NCBI RefSeq assembly: GCF_900107145.1
Contig: NZ_FNOW01000009.1
Location: forward strand, 25,189-89,188
Source of the DNA: Allochromatium warmingii
GTDB lineage: Bacteria; Pseudomonadota; Gammaproteobacteria; Chromatiales; Chromatiaceae
Length of the DNA stretch: 64,000 bases
Direction of reading: 5' to 3'
A program made the position numbers and the translations under genes. Below are positions 26,889 to 36,542 of this stretch, piece by piece (position 1 is the stretch's first letter; the number at the start of each line of letters is the position of its first letter). The notes under the pieces were generated by a model. That model was not told where the DNA came from. It saw nothing but the letters and a program-made list of their open reading frames with translations, and ran no database searches.

Positions 26889-29800
26889 TTACTCGTGCGC
26901 TGGCCCTTTTTGCACAGCCAGATGCGCCAATTGTTCGTAGAGACTGAAGCGCGTATCCACATGCTTTTGTGCCAAGCGCAAGAACCGCTCGGCAGCTTCA
27001 GGATGGGTGCGGGTCAGCAGATTAAAACGGGTCTCGGAGTTAATAAAATCGCGGTAAGGTAGGCTCGGCGCTTTATTATCCACCAGCAGCGGATTTTCGC
27101 CGCGTGCGGTGCGACGCGGATCGTAGCGCAATAATGGCCAGTGCCCGGAATTGACCGCCATATCTTGTTGCCGCAAGTTATTCGATAAATCGACGCCGTG
27201 CGCGATACAGGGCGAATACGCAATAATGATCGACGGGCCATCATAGGATTCGGCTTCTAAAAATGCCCGTACCGTTTGCACATCTTTTGCGCCAAAGGCG
27301 ACCTGTGCGACATAAACGGTTTCGTAGGCCATTGCCATCATCGCTAAATCTTTTTTGAACGTCGGCTTGCCACTGGCGGCGAATTTAGCCACTGCGCCTA
27401 ATGGCGTCGCTTTGGAACGCTGACCGCCGGTATTGGAATAAACCTCGGTGTCCAGAATTAACAGATTGACGTTGCGCCCGCTGGCAAGCACATGATCGAC
27501 GCCGCCGTAACCGATGTCATAAGCCCAGCCGTCGCCGCCGATGATCCAGACACTGCGCTTGACCAGTTGTTCAGCCAGCGCCAGCAGGGTGCGGGCATCA
27601 TCGGAGTCGATTCCAGCCAGCTTGGTTTTGAGCGCCGCGACCCGTTCGCGCTGCGCGTGAATGCCGGATTCGCTGGTTTGATCGGCGGTGAGCAGGCCAG
27701 TGACTAAGGTTTCGCCGAGTTGCGCCGCCAGCCGCGTAACCAGTTCGCGGGCTTGTTCGGTCTGTTTATCAACCGCCAGCCGCAGGCCGAGACCAAATTC
27801 GGCGTTATCCTCGAACAGCGAGTTATTCCAGCTTGGGCCGCGTCCCTCGGCATTGGTCGTGTACGGGGTGGTCGGCAGATTGCCGCCATAGATCGACGAA
27901 CAGCCGGTGGCATTGGCAATCAGCATCCGGTCGCCGAACAGTTGCGTGGCCAGCTTGATGTAGGGCGTTTCGCCACAGCCAACACACGAACCGGAGAACT
28001 CAAACAGCGGCTGCATCATCATCGCGTGCTTGATTTTGGTCGCGTCGAGCTGGGTGCGGTCATATTCGGGCAGCGTGAGGAAAAAGTCCCAGTTAGCGCG
28101 TTCAGGTTCCTGAATCTCAGCGACCGGTACCATGTCGAGCGCCTTGTGTTCGGGATTGGTGCGGTCGCGGATCGGGCAGACCTCGGCGCACAGTCCACAG
28201 CCGGTGCAGTCGTCGGGCGCGATCTGATAGGTGACGCGATAGCCTTCGGGGAAGTCTTTGCCCTTGATCGCGGCGTGTTTGAAGCTGGCCGGAGCCGCGT
28301 CGGTCAGTACCGCTGGATAGACTTTGGCGCGAATCGCTGCGTGCGGGCAGACCAGCGGACACTTGCCGCATTGGGTGCAAAGGTTGTCATCCCATTTGGG
28401 CAGATGGAGCGCCAGTTGGCGTTTTTCAAAGCGTGTGGTGCCGGTCGGCCAGGTGCCATCGGCGGGCATCAGGCTCACCGGCAGCCGGTCGCCCTGACCG
28501 GCCATCAGTGTCGCCGTCACCTGACGCACGAACTCAGGTGCAGCGGCGGGCACCACCAACGGCCGATCAAAGGTACTCGTGACCTGTGCTGGAATTGTGA
28601 CTGGATGCAGGCCGGCGAGCGCGGCATCAATGGCTTGATAATTGCGGTCGAGCAGCGCCTGACCTTTTTTGCCGTAGGTTTTTTCGACGGCGTGCTTGAT
28701 GTGGGCGATGGCTTCAGCTTTCGGCAAAATGCCGGAAATGGCAAAAAAGCAGGTCTGCATGATGGTGTTGATGCGCCGCCCCATGCCGGTCGCCGCCGCG
28801 ATGCCATAGGCGTCGATGACGTAAAAACTCAAGCCTTTGTCGATGATGGTGCGCTGCATCTTTTGGGGCAGATCGTCCCAGACGCGCTCCGGCGGCGTGG
28901 CCGAATTGAGTAGGAACACCGCGCCAGCGCGGGCTTTGTCGAGCATGTCATAGCGGCTGAGAAACACCGGCTGATGACAGGCGACAAAACTGGCCTCGTT
29001 ATCGCCGATCAGATAGGTGCTTTTGATCGGATTGGGGCCAAAACGCAGATGACTGATGGTCACTGCGCCGGCTTTTTTCGAGTCATATTCAAAATAGCCC
29101 TGACCGTGATTGGGCGTTTCTTCAGCGATAATTTTGATCGAGTTTTTATTCGCCGAGACCGTGCCGTCTGAGCCGAGACCATAGAACACGCAGGCAGTCA
29201 CGCCCTGGAGCGCATCGGCTTTGAAATCGGGATCCCAAGCTAAACTGCTGTGACTGAGATCATCGTTGATGCCGATGGTGAAGGGATTTTTCGGTGCATC
29301 CTGCATCAGCTCATCGAACACGGCCTTGACCATCGCCGGGGTAAATTCTTTCGAGCCAAGACCATAGCGCCCGCCGATCACACGCGGCATCATCTGACGT
29401 TCCCCAGCCGCGAACGCACGGGCGAGCGCGGTGACGACATCTTTATAGAGTGGCTCACCATCGGAGCCGGGTTCTTTGGTGCGGTCGAGCACCGCGAGGC
29501 GCGTCGCCGTCGGCGGCAGCGCAGCGATGAGCGCAGCGGCATCAAAGGGTCGGAACAGCCGAATTTTGAGCAACCCGACCCGCTCGCCGCGTGCAGTCAG
29601 ATGCTCGACCGTCTCTTCCGCTGCGCCCAGCCCCGACCCCATCAGCATCAGCACGCGCTCGGCATTCGCTGCACCGACATACTCAAATAACTGGTATTGA
29701 CGACCGGTGAGCGCCGCGAAGCGATCCATCACGCCCTGCACGATGGCGGGCGCGGCAGCGTAATAGGAATTAACGGTCTCGCGGCCCTGAAAATACACAT

Positions 29801-30470
29801 CAGGATTCTGCGAGGTGCCGCGCAGTTTGGGATGATCGGGATTGAGTCCGCGTTCACGATGCGCCCTGACCAGCTTTTCGTCGATCAGGGCGCGGATGGT
29901 CGCAACTGGCAGCCGCTCGATCTTGTTGACCTCATGCGAGGTGCGGAAACCGTCGAAAAAATGCACGAACGGCAAACGGCTTTCGAGCGTCGCGGCCTGC
30001 GCAATCAGCGCAAAATCCATCACTTCTTGCACCGACGCGGCGCAGAGCATGGCATAGCCAGTCGCACGACAGGCCATCACATCGGAATGATCGCCGAAGA
30101 TCGATAGTGCCTGAGCGGCGAGCGCCCGCGCCGAGACATGAAACACCGTTGGGGTCAGTTCGCCAGCGATCTTGTACATATTCGGGATCATCAACAACAA
30201 TCCCTGTGAGGCGGTGAAGGTCGTCGCCAATGACCCACCTTGCAGCGCCCCATGAATTGCGCCTGCTGCGCCGCCCTCGCTCTGCATCTCGACGACATCG
30301 GGGATCGTGCCCCATAGATTTTTCACGCCCAACGACGACCATTCATCGGCCCATTCGCCCATATTCGATGACGGGGTGATGGGATAAATGGCGATGACTT
30401 CGTTGGTGAGGTGCGCGACATAAGCGGCGGCCTCGTTGCCGTCGAGTGTGACTAGGCTCTGGTGCGACAT
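26889..30470 (-). CDS. nifJ: Pyruvate:ferredoxin (flavodoxin) oxidoreductase
   Basis: A 1193-residue single-chain PFOR that oxidises pyruvate and CoA to acetyl-CoA and CO2 and reduces ferredoxin or flavodoxin. Domains in order: the N-terminal pyruvate/CoA domain (AIYPITPSSNMGEWADEW), the gamma domain, two [4Fe-4S] motifs in CTQCGKCPLVCP (about 700) and CTGCGLCAEVCP (about 757), the proximal cluster with SCVGCGETPY (about 828), and the TPP domain with GGDGWAYDIGYGG (about 978) and YSNTGGQRSK. All cluster Cys are present. It may supply electrons to nitrogenase given nifLA nearby, or work reductively in carbon fixation; the sequence does not decide. Confidence 0.97.
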   Translation of the reverse strand: MSHQSLVTLDGNEAAAYVAHLTNEVIAIYPITPSSNMGEWADEWSSLGVKNLWGTIPDVVEMQSEGGAAGAIHGALQGGSLATTFTASQGLLLMIPNMYKIAGELTPTVFHVSARALAAQALSIFGDHSDVMACRATGYAMLCAASVQEVMDFALIAQAATLESRLPFVHFFDGFRTSHEVNKIERLPVATIRALIDEKLVRAHRERGLNPDHPKLRGTSQNPDVYFQGRETVNSYYAAAPAIVQGVMDRFAALTGRQYQLFEYVGAANAERVLMLMGSGLGAAEETVEHLTARGERVGLLKIRLFRPFDAAALIAALPPTATRLAVLDRTKEPGSDGEPLYKDVVTALARAFAAGERQMMPRVIGGRYGLGSKEFTPAMVKAVFDELMQDAPKNPFTIGINDDLSHSSLAWDPDFKADALQGVTACVFYGLGSDGTVSANKNSIKIIAEETPNHGQGYFEYDSKKAGAVTISHLRFGPNPIKSTYLIGDNEASFVACHQPVFLSRYDMLDKARAGAVFLLNSATPPERVWDDLPQKMQRTIIDKGLSFYVIDAYGIAAATGMGRRINTIMQTCFFAISGILPKAEAIAHIKHAVEKTYGKKGQALLDRNYQAIDAALAGLHPVTIPAQVTSTFDRPLVVPAAAPEFVRQVTATLMAGQGDRLPVSLMPADGTWPTGTTRFEKRQLALHLPKWDDNLCTQCGKCPLVCPHAAIRAKVYPAVLTDAAPASFKHAAIKGKDFPEGYRVTYQIAPDDCTGCGLCAEVCPIRDRTNPEHKALDMVPVAEIQEPERANWDFFLTLPEYDRTQLDATKIKHAMMMQPLFEFSGSCVGCGETPYIKLATQLFGDRMLIANATGCSSIYGGNLPTTPYTTNAEGRGPSWNNSLFEDNAEFGLGLRLAVDKQTEQARELVTRLAAQLGETLVTGLLTADQTSESGIHAQRERVAALKTKLAGIDSDDARTLLALAEQLVKRSVWIIGGDGWAYDIGYGGVDHVLASGRNVNLLILDTEVYSNTGGQRSKATPLGAVAKFAASGKPTFKKDLAMMAMAYETVYVAQVAFGAKDVQTVRAFLEAESYDGPSIIIAYSPCIAHGVDLSNNLRQQDMAVNSGHWPLLRYDPRRTARGENPLLVDNKAPSLPYRDFINSETRFNLLTRTHPEAAERFLRLAQKHVDTRFSLYEQLAHLAVQKGPAHE

Positions 30471-30657
30471 CGGACTGTCCAGTGATGTGAGTGAAACGGG
30501 ATGCCAAGCGCGGCATTTTCAATCGACACTATAGACCGAAAATATGCTGTATTGGTGACCGGATGTGACGAGCGGCGGCACGAATCGCGGTTATCCTGAC
30601 CGAGATCAAGTGCGCACGCTGGGCGCGTGGCGTGCATATCTTTGGGGACAGAGCGTG

Positions 30658-31137
30658 ATGACTGAGACGATGACGGGCGCACGTCTACGACTGCGGCCTA
30701 TGTGTGAAGCGGATTTAGCGGCGGTGCTGACCGTCGAGCAGGCGGCCTATGCGTTTCCCTGGAGTCGGGAGATTTTCGCTGACTGTCTCAAGACACGCTA
30801 TCAGTGCTGGCTCGGTGAAATCGACGCCATGCTTGTCGCGCATGGCGTGATGGCGGTGGCGGTCGGGGAGTGCCAGATTTTCAACCTCAGCGTGCATCCC
30901 GACTGGCAGGGGCGCGGGCTGGGTCGCCAGATGCTGCGGCATCTGCTATGGCTGGCGCGTAAACGCAATGCTGATATGGCATTTTTAGAAGTACGGGTCT
31001 CGAATACTGCCGCGCTGGCGCTGTATCGGGCTGAGGGATTTTGCGAAATCAGTCGGCGACGCAACTATTATCCCGCCGCCAACGGGCGCGAAGATGCCCT
31101 AGTCATGGCGCGGGAATTACTGGTGGCTGAAAGCTGA
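30658..31137 (+). CDS. rimI: Ribosomal protein bS18-alanine N-acetyltransferase (RimI type)
   Basis: A 159-residue GNAT acetyltransferase. The acetyl-CoA loop is WQGRGLGRQML, followed by FLEVRVSNTAALALYRAEGF and RRRNYYPAANGREDALVM, which together mark RimI. It N-acetylates ribosomal protein S18. The ATG at 30658 is chosen because the 31 residues upstream are not family-like. Its 3' end overlaps the end of the convergent protease gene by 21 bp. Confidence 0.88.
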   Translation: MTETMTGARLRLRPMCEADLAAVLTVEQAAYAFPWSREIFADCLKTRYQCWLGEIDAMLVAHGVMAVAVGECQIFNLSVHPDWQGRGLGRQMLRHLLWLARKRNADMAFLEVRVSNTAALALYRAEGFCEISRRRNYYPAANGREDALVMARELLVAES

Positions 31138-32004
31138 CGGTTGGAAGCTAGACAGCCAATCCGCCAGCGCGTGCAGATTAACCGACATATTCGAGCGTGC
31201 GGTATCGCGCCCACTCAGCCCCCAGACCGTACCATGCACACCGACAACCTGATTATTCAACAGCACCGGGCCGCCGGAATCGCCCGGGCATAAAGTGGCA
31301 CTCCCAGCGCGGCGCTCACTGCCGAAGGTATAGAAATTCACTGCATCGACGCGGATCACTTCACTCTGACCCCAATGCCGCCGCGCCGGACGGCTGTGTC
31401 GGTCGGGGCGCTGCCAATCGCGCACCCGCTCGCACCCGTAGCCGACCAAAATCACCGCCGCGCCAGCAGGCAATGGGGCCAGACTCAGCGGCTGCATGGG
31501 GATCATTGGGGTTGGAGTCGCAAGCTGCACCAGTGCCGCATCAGGAAAGCGATCCGTAATCCGCGCCTCAGCTTGAACGCGCCGAATGCGTTGCGCTAAC
31601 GCATCGCCGCTGTAGCGAGCGCGATACTCAGCGATCAGCGATTGTTGATAGGTATACAGGCGCTGAAATCCGTCAGCGAACGCGGGCGGGAGTTGGGTCG
31701 CTCGTACCGTCACGCTCAGAGTGGTCGCGGGTGTCGCTTCGGGCGTGGTGCCAACATGCAGCGTACCAGCGGCTTGAAAGGCGGGAGCGAGTGCGCCGGT
31801 TTTGACATCGACGACGCAATGCGCCGCAGTGAGCAAGGTATCAGGCGCGATCTTCGTCGCGCTGCAACGGCGCGTTGCGTCGCTCCAGATCACGACGACA
31901 GCGGCATAACGGTCAGCGGCATCGAACTGACCGTTTATCAATGCCGAGATTGGGGCGCTGATGAGCGCCAATCCCAGCGCCAACCAACGAAGCGAAGATT
32001 TCAC
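31117..32004 (-). CDS. Secreted trypsin-like serine protease
   Basis: A 295-residue S1-family protease with an N-terminal signal peptide (MKSSLRWLALGLALISAPISA). The catalytic triad is visible: His in LLTAAHCVVD, Asp in RFPDAALVQLATP, Ser in LCPGDSGGPVLLNN. Cys pairs suggest disulfides outside the cytoplasm. The GTG start overlaps the stop of the YebG-like gene (GTGA), so the two are coupled. The C-terminal residues after WLSSFQPS come from repeat family C sequence, so the end may be a repeat-derived extension. Target proteins are unknown. Confidence 0.87.
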   Translation of the reverse strand: MKSSLRWLALGLALISAPISALINGQFDAADRYAAVVVIWSDATRRCSATKIAPDTLLTAAHCVVDVKTGALAPAFQAAGTLHVGTTPEATPATTLSVTVRATQLPPAFADGFQRLYTYQQSLIAEYRARYSGDALAQRIRRVQAEARITDRFPDAALVQLATPTPMIPMQPLSLAPLPAGAAVILVGYGCERVRDWQRPDRHSRPARRHWGQSEVIRVDAVNFYTFGSERRAGSATLCPGDSGGPVLLNNQVVGVHGTVWGLSGRDTARSNMSVNLHALADWLSSFQPSAFSHQ

Positions 32005-32312
32005 CCGGTCACGGCCTTGAGCGATACCGGTTGCGACGGTGCCGCAGGTGTGATGTCGGTCTCCGATTCGCGTTCGAGCGGCTTGCCCTTCAGCAACAAT
32101 TCAACCTCACGCGCATGACGTGCCAGATGCACCGTCAACGTCTCCAAATCTTCATCTGGCAATTGCGGTAACACCGCTTCAGCGCGAAGCCACTCGGCGA
32201 GGCGTTCGGCATTTTCCAGAATGCGATCATAGGCTTCAGCGGCTTTTTTATCGGCGGTGCGCAAGCGTTCGACTCCCCGGCGGTCTTTGACGATGTACTC
32301 AATTTCAATCAC
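32001..32312 (-). CDS. yebG: YebG-like protein
   Basis: A 103-residue protein resembling enterobacterial YebG: IEYIVKDRRGVERLRTADKKAAEAYDRIL aligns with YebG's start, and the middle keeps WL...LPDEDLETLTVHLA. In E. coli yebG is a LexA-regulated gene of unknown function. No clear LexA box (CTG-N10-CAG) is seen in the 100 bp upstream, so SOS control is not supported. The start is GTG at 32312 with only a weak ribosome site. It reads into the protease gene. Confidence 0.7.
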   Translation of the reverse strand: MIEIEYIVKDRRGVERLRTADKKAAEAYDRILENAERLAEWLRAEAVLPQLPDEDLETLTVHLARHAREVELLLKGKPLERESETDITPAAPSQPVSLKAVTG

Positions 32313-32413
32313 GGTGGTTGTATCTCTTTAAGAGTAGTCTAGGTGGTGAGTATAAAGGATTTTAGGCAGTGCATTGCTTTCGTAATAACACACTGGAAGC
32401 TGCCAGCCCCTAC

Positions 32414-33094
32414 TCAAAACGGATTATAATTCTCCGTGCGCGTAAAGCTAATATATCCAGCACTGACCCCTTGTCGCCAACCAGCCCCGAGACGAATTGG
32501 CGCAACCACTGTATGACCGGATTTTAGATAATTCACACCCACCCCACCAATCACGTATAGACTACCTTCAACCCCGGGAAATCGCTGAAATAACGCTGCT
32601 TCACTGGGCAAATGATAAACAAGAATAAACACCTTCGCTATATTCACACCTAAATCAAATCCAATTGATGGGCCTTGCCAAAATACTGGTAAATTTTGCG
32701 TGCGGCGCGTTGTTAATTTACCGCGACCATAGCGCACCCCAATTCCCAGCGCCGCACCAAATTCCTCACCGGCAATATAGCCATTCGGCTCACCTTGCTC
32801 ACGAAATAATTGCTGCACCGCCAACGCCAACTGTTGCACACTCTGCCCAAAAACCCCCTCGACCTGATTCAAAATTTCCTGCTGACTAAAGGTCTCCCGC
32901 GTCGCCGGTGTCGTCGCCACATTGCCACCCGAACCGCCAGCCTGACCGCTGCTCGGTGTGCTCCGAGGATCATAGGGATCATACGCTTGCACCGGCGGAG
33001 CGCCCGTTTGACTTGTTGAATCATAGGGTTGCGCCTGCACGCAGCCGCCGAGAACCACAATCCAGAACCAACTTGCAGCAATCCGTCGTCTCAT
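32414..33094 (-). CDS. DUF1134-family lipoprotein
   Basis: A 226-residue protein with a lipoprotein signal (WFWIVVLGGC, Cys about 18), a low-complexity Gln/Pro/Ser/Gly stretch (20-65), and a C-terminal DUF1134-like domain: SQQEILNQVEGVFG, GALGIGVRYGRG, WQGPSIGFDLG, VGVNYLKSG. Characterised relatives such as Brucella EipA act in envelope integrity; the function here is inferred only to be in the envelope. AGAGGA lies 7-9 nt before the ATG. Confidence 0.75.
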   Translation of the reverse strand: MRRRIAASWFWIVVLGGCVQAQPYDSTSQTGAPPVQAYDPYDPRSTPSSGQAGGSGGNVATTPATRETFSQQEILNQVEGVFGQSVQQLALAVQQLFREQGEPNGYIAGEEFGAALGIGVRYGRGKLTTRRTQNLPVFWQGPSIGFDLGVNIAKVFILVYHLPSEAALFQRFPGVEGSLYVIGGVGVNYLKSGHTVVAPIRLGAGWRQGVSAGYISFTRTENYNPF

Positions 33095-33268
33095 CGCGTT
33101 TTCCTCTTGCTCAACGTTTTACACTGTTAGCACACCGGCATCGGGCAAATCAGTCTAGGCATCCGGCGCACAAGCGGCAAGCAACAGCCGATTAAGCGAG
33201 TTTTTAGGTCGCGCTTTCGGTAGACTTTGCGTTCAACCTACCGCGTTCAACCGGAGCACGTCATCATC

Positions 33269-34783
33269 ATGCACCGCACCAGCGGCCTCCTGCTTCATCC
33301 GACTTCGCTGCCAAGCCCCTACGGGATTGGTGATCTGGGGCCAAGCGCCTACCGCTTCGTCGATTTTCTCGCCGCCGCAGGGCAGGGTCTGTGGCAGATG
33401 TTGCCGCTGGGGCCGACCGGTTATCGTGACTCGCCCTATCAATGCACCTCGGCTTTTGCCGCCAATCCGCTGCTGATTAGCCCAGATGCGTTGTTGGAGT
33501 GCGGCTGGCTCCAAACCTCTGATTTAGATGAGCGACCAGAGTTTCCCGATGATTCGGTTGAATTTGGCATCGTCGCACCCTGGAAAACGCGGCTGCTCGA
33601 ATTAGCTTGGGCTGGTTTTAATGAACGCGCTAATGAAGCAGATCGCACGCTCTATACCCAATTTTGCGCCCGCGAAGCGTTTTGGCTGGATGATTATGCG
33701 CTCTATCACGCTCTGAAAACCTACCATGCTTTGCGCCCGTGGACAGACTGGGAGCCAGCGTTAGCCCAGCGCAAACGCGCAACGCTGAATAAATGGATCA
33801 AACGCCATGATGCTGAAATCGAATTGCAGCGTTTTATTCAATACGTATTCCATCGTCAATGGTCAGATCTACGCACTTATGCGCATGCACGCGGCGTGCG
33901 ATTGATTGGCGATATTCCGATTTTTGTCGCCCATGATTCCAGCGAAGTCTGGACGCATCCCGATTGGTTTGAACTCGACGCCCACGGCCATCCGACGGTA
34001 ATTGCTGGAGTGCCACCCGATTATTTCAGCGCCACCGGTCAGCGTTGGGGTAATCCACTCTATCGCTGGCCAGTGTTAGCCGCAGATGGGTATCGCTTCT
34101 GGATTGAACGACTGCGCCGGGCGCTTGAATTAGTTGATTTAGTGCGCATTGACCATTTTCGCGGCTTTGCTGGCTATTGGGAAATTCCCGCAACCGAAGA
34201 AACCGCCATCAATGGCCGCTGGGTACCCGGGCCAGGTTTGGAATTATTTCACGCCCTCCGCAATGCGTTAGGTGAGAATTTACCTTTAATTGCGGAAGAT
34301 CTCGGCGTCATTACCGAAGATGTCGAAACTTTGCGCGATACGCTGGCATTACCCGGCATGGCGGTGCTGCAATTCGGCTTTGAAGATTTAGCAGACGGCT
34401 TTGGAAATTCATCGTTTTTGCCGCATCAACATCGCCGCGCATTAGCTGTTTATACCGGAACGCATGATAATAATACGCTGCTCGGCTGGTGGGCAGAACG
34501 CACTGAACCATTACGGGCGCACGTGTTGGCTTATCTCAATAGCGATGGCGCGGCGGTTAATTGGGATGTGATTCGAGCAGCATTGGGATCAGTTGCCGAT
34601 TTAGCGCTATTTCCGATGCAAGATGTGCTCAATCTTGGCGCAGATGCCTGCATGAATCACCCGGGCACAGCAGAGGGAAATTGGCTCTGGCGCTATCGTG
34701 CTGAACAGCTTGATGCGTCAGCAGCAGAACGCTTATTGCGATTAAGTCGATTATATGGGCGGCGGCCGTTTGATCCAGCTTAA
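33269..34783 (+). CDS. malQ: 4-alpha-glucanotransferase (amylomaltase)
   Basis: A 504-residue GH77 enzyme that transfers maltodextrin chains, used in glycogen or maltose metabolism. Motifs: HPTSLPSPYGIGDLG, PLGPTGYRDSPYQC, the nucleophile Asp in LVRIDHFRGFAGYW, the acid/base Glu in LIAEDLGVIT, and the third acid in TGTHDNNTLLGWW. Length is normal. The ATG at 33269 (MHRTSGLLLHPTSLP) follows a GGAG. A terminator follows at 34822. Confidence 0.95.
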   Translation: MHRTSGLLLHPTSLPSPYGIGDLGPSAYRFVDFLAAAGQGLWQMLPLGPTGYRDSPYQCTSAFAANPLLISPDALLECGWLQTSDLDERPEFPDDSVEFGIVAPWKTRLLELAWAGFNERANEADRTLYTQFCAREAFWLDDYALYHALKTYHALRPWTDWEPALAQRKRATLNKWIKRHDAEIELQRFIQYVFHRQWSDLRTYAHARGVRLIGDIPIFVAHDSSEVWTHPDWFELDAHGHPTVIAGVPPDYFSATGQRWGNPLYRWPVLAADGYRFWIERLRRALELVDLVRIDHFRGFAGYWEIPATEETAINGRWVPGPGLELFHALRNALGENLPLIAEDLGVITEDVETLRDTLALPGMAVLQFGFEDLADGFGNSSFLPHQHRRALAVYTGTHDNNTLLGWWAERTEPLRAHVLAYLNSDGAAVNWDVIRAALGSVADLALFPMQDVLNLGADACMNHPGTAEGNWLWRYRAEQLDASAAERLLRLSRLYGRRPFDPA

Positions 34784-34821
34784 AATAACAGATCATACGC
34801 AATTATAATAATATCTATAAC

Positions 34822-34850
34822 GCTCGTGGAATTTTTCTACGAGCTTTTCT
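34822..34850 (+). terminator. Rho-independent terminator after malQ
   Basis: Stem GCTCGT/ACGAGC (34822-34827 and 34839-34844) with an 11-nt loop and a T-rich tail, 39 bp after the malQ stop. Confidence 0.7.
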
Positions 34851-34918
34851 TGTGGGTGCAAGAGAGATGATGCGTGTTAACCTGTGTTAACGAAATCACA
34901 TCAGCGAATTAAATCCAT

Positions 34919-36391
34919 TCACAACACCCCCCCACCCGCAATCAACGCCGTCGCCCGATTCAGCCAGTGCGCGAGAAAATCAGGAATCGCCAATCCGAGC
35001 CACAACACCAGCCCCAGATGTACAAACACCGGCAGTAGATTCGCCGTGACTGGTGCCTGACCGTCGGGCGCGGTGCCATACACCATCGGATGCAGATGGC
35101 GAAATAATCCAGCAAACGCAATCGCCAGTCCGCTCAACAGCACCAGCGTCAACCACGGATGCGTCTGCATCGTCGCCGTTAATAACAAAAATTCGCTGGT
35201 AAAGACCCCAAACGGCGGAAAACCAGCAATCGCCACCACGCCAAATAGTAGCGACCAGCCAATCGTCGGCTGGGTGCGGATTAAGCCGCGAATCCGCTCA
35301 ATCGACTGGGTGCCGGCCAAATGGGTCGCGTGCCCGACGGTGACGAAGATCGCCGATTTGGTGAGCGAATGCACCAGCATGTGCAGCAATGCGCCGAAGG
35401 TGGCCAGTGGCCCGCCGAGTCCAAACGCAAAGGTCATCAACCCCATGTGCTCAATCGACGAATAGCTAAACAGCCGCTTGATGTCGCGCTGACGGTGCAG
35501 AAATAGCGCCGCAACCATGAATGACACCAGTCCAAAACCCATCAGCAGCGCCCCGGCCAGATGCGGCGTATCGGTCGCAGCCAGCGAGCCATCAACCAGC
35601 ATTTTGAGCCGCACCACAGCATAGAGCGCGACATTGAGCAACAGCCCCGAAAGCACCGCTGACATCGGCGTTGGCCCTTCAGAATGGGCGTCGGGGAGCC
35701 ATTGGTGCATTGGCACTAAACCCACTTTGGTGCCATAACCGACCAGCAGAAACACAAAGGCAATCCGCATCACCGTCGGATCGAGCGCGGCGGCGTGCGC
35801 GTGGAGCACACTCCACGTTAGACCGGCTTCGGTGTCAGCGAGTACCAGTTGCGCGGCAAAATAGGTTAGCACCGTGCCGAACAGCGCCAGCGCAATGCCG
35901 ACGCCACAGAGAATGAAATATTTCCACGCCGCCTCGACCGCTTCCGGCGTGCGATAGAGCGAGACTAAGAGCACAGTCGCCAGCGTTGCGCCCTCGACCG
36001 CCACCCAGAGCACGCCGAGATTATCGGTCGTCAACGCCACCAGCATCGTCAGCATGAACGCCTGATAGAGGCTGTGATACAGGCGCAGATTGAGCACGCT
36101 GATGCGGCCACTGGCCTGCACATACTGCATGTAGGGCCGTGAAAAAATCGCCGTGGTCAGCCCAACAAAAGCGGTCAGCACAATCAGATAGACATTGAAG
36201 GCATCGACGCGAAAGCCTAGTCCGGCGATCACCTCGACCTGTGCGACCGTCCACGCCAACCACAGCGAACCGAGTAGCGTCAGGCCAGAAACCGCCAGAT
36301 TGAGCCAACCTGCTGGCGCGAGCGCCCGCACCAGAAACAGCGCGAGTCCGCCGATTAAGGGCGTCAGCAATGTGAGGAGCAGGGCGGTCAT
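34919..36391 (-). CDS. hyfF: Hydrogenase-4 component F-like proton-pumping subunit
   Basis: A 490-residue polytopic membrane protein of the NuoL/M/N antiporter family, closest in arrangement to HyfF. Key residues: Glu in VLWVAVEGATLATV (TM5 charge), Lys in GYGTKVGLVPMHQWLPDAHSEGPTPMSA, and Lys in HSLTKSAIFVTVGHATH. It is the last gene of hyfBCEF. In complete clusters hyfG and hyfI follow; here the gene ends facing malQ, so no catalytic subunit is encoded downstream. Probably H+ or Na+ translocation, partner unknown. Confidence 0.88.
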   Translation of the reverse strand: MTALLLTLLTPLIGGLALFLVRALAPAGWLNLAVSGLTLLGSLWLAWTVAQVEVIAGLGFRVDAFNVYLIVLTAFVGLTTAIFSRPYMQYVQASGRISVLNLRLYHSLYQAFMLTMLVALTTDNLGVLWVAVEGATLATVLLVSLYRTPEAVEAAWKYFILCGVGIALALFGTVLTYFAAQLVLADTEAGLTWSVLHAHAAALDPTVMRIAFVFLLVGYGTKVGLVPMHQWLPDAHSEGPTPMSAVLSGLLLNVALYAVVRLKMLVDGSLAATDTPHLAGALLMGFGLVSFMVAALFLHRQRDIKRLFSYSSIEHMGLMTFAFGLGGPLATFGALLHMLVHSLTKSAIFVTVGHATHLAGTQSIERIRGLIRTQPTIGWSLLFGVVAIAGFPPFGVFTSEFLLLTATMQTHPWLTLVLLSGLAIAFAGLFRHLHPMVYGTAPDGQAPVTANLLPVFVHLGLVLWLGLAIPDFLAHWLNRATALIAGGGVL

Positions 36392-36429
36392 CAGTTTAGA
36401 ATCTAGGGAGGAGCTTTGTGACCAAAACT

Positions 36430-36521
36430 AGACAGGATTAACAAGATTAATCAGGATAAACAGGATGGATAAAAACTTATAAATAATCCTGTCAATCCTG
36501 CGTCATCCTGTTAATCCTGTC
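36430..36521. repeat. Dispersed palindromic repeat, family A, copy 3
   Basis: 92 bp with AGACAGGATTAACAAGATTA on the left and ATCCTGTTAATCCTGTC on the right, in the 151-bp gap between hyfE and hyfF. Confidence 0.85.
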
Positions 36522-36542
36522 GATTAATAAGCGGTTCGTCGA

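Noticed and set aside
30471..30560. Possible sigma-54 promoter (TTGGCAT...) upstream of nifJ
   Set aside because: The GC element of the -12 box is missing and spacing is wrong, so NifA control of nifJ is not supported by this sequence.
32313..32413. LexA box before the YebG-like gene
   Set aside because: No CTG-N10-CAG palindrome of acceptable quality was seen.
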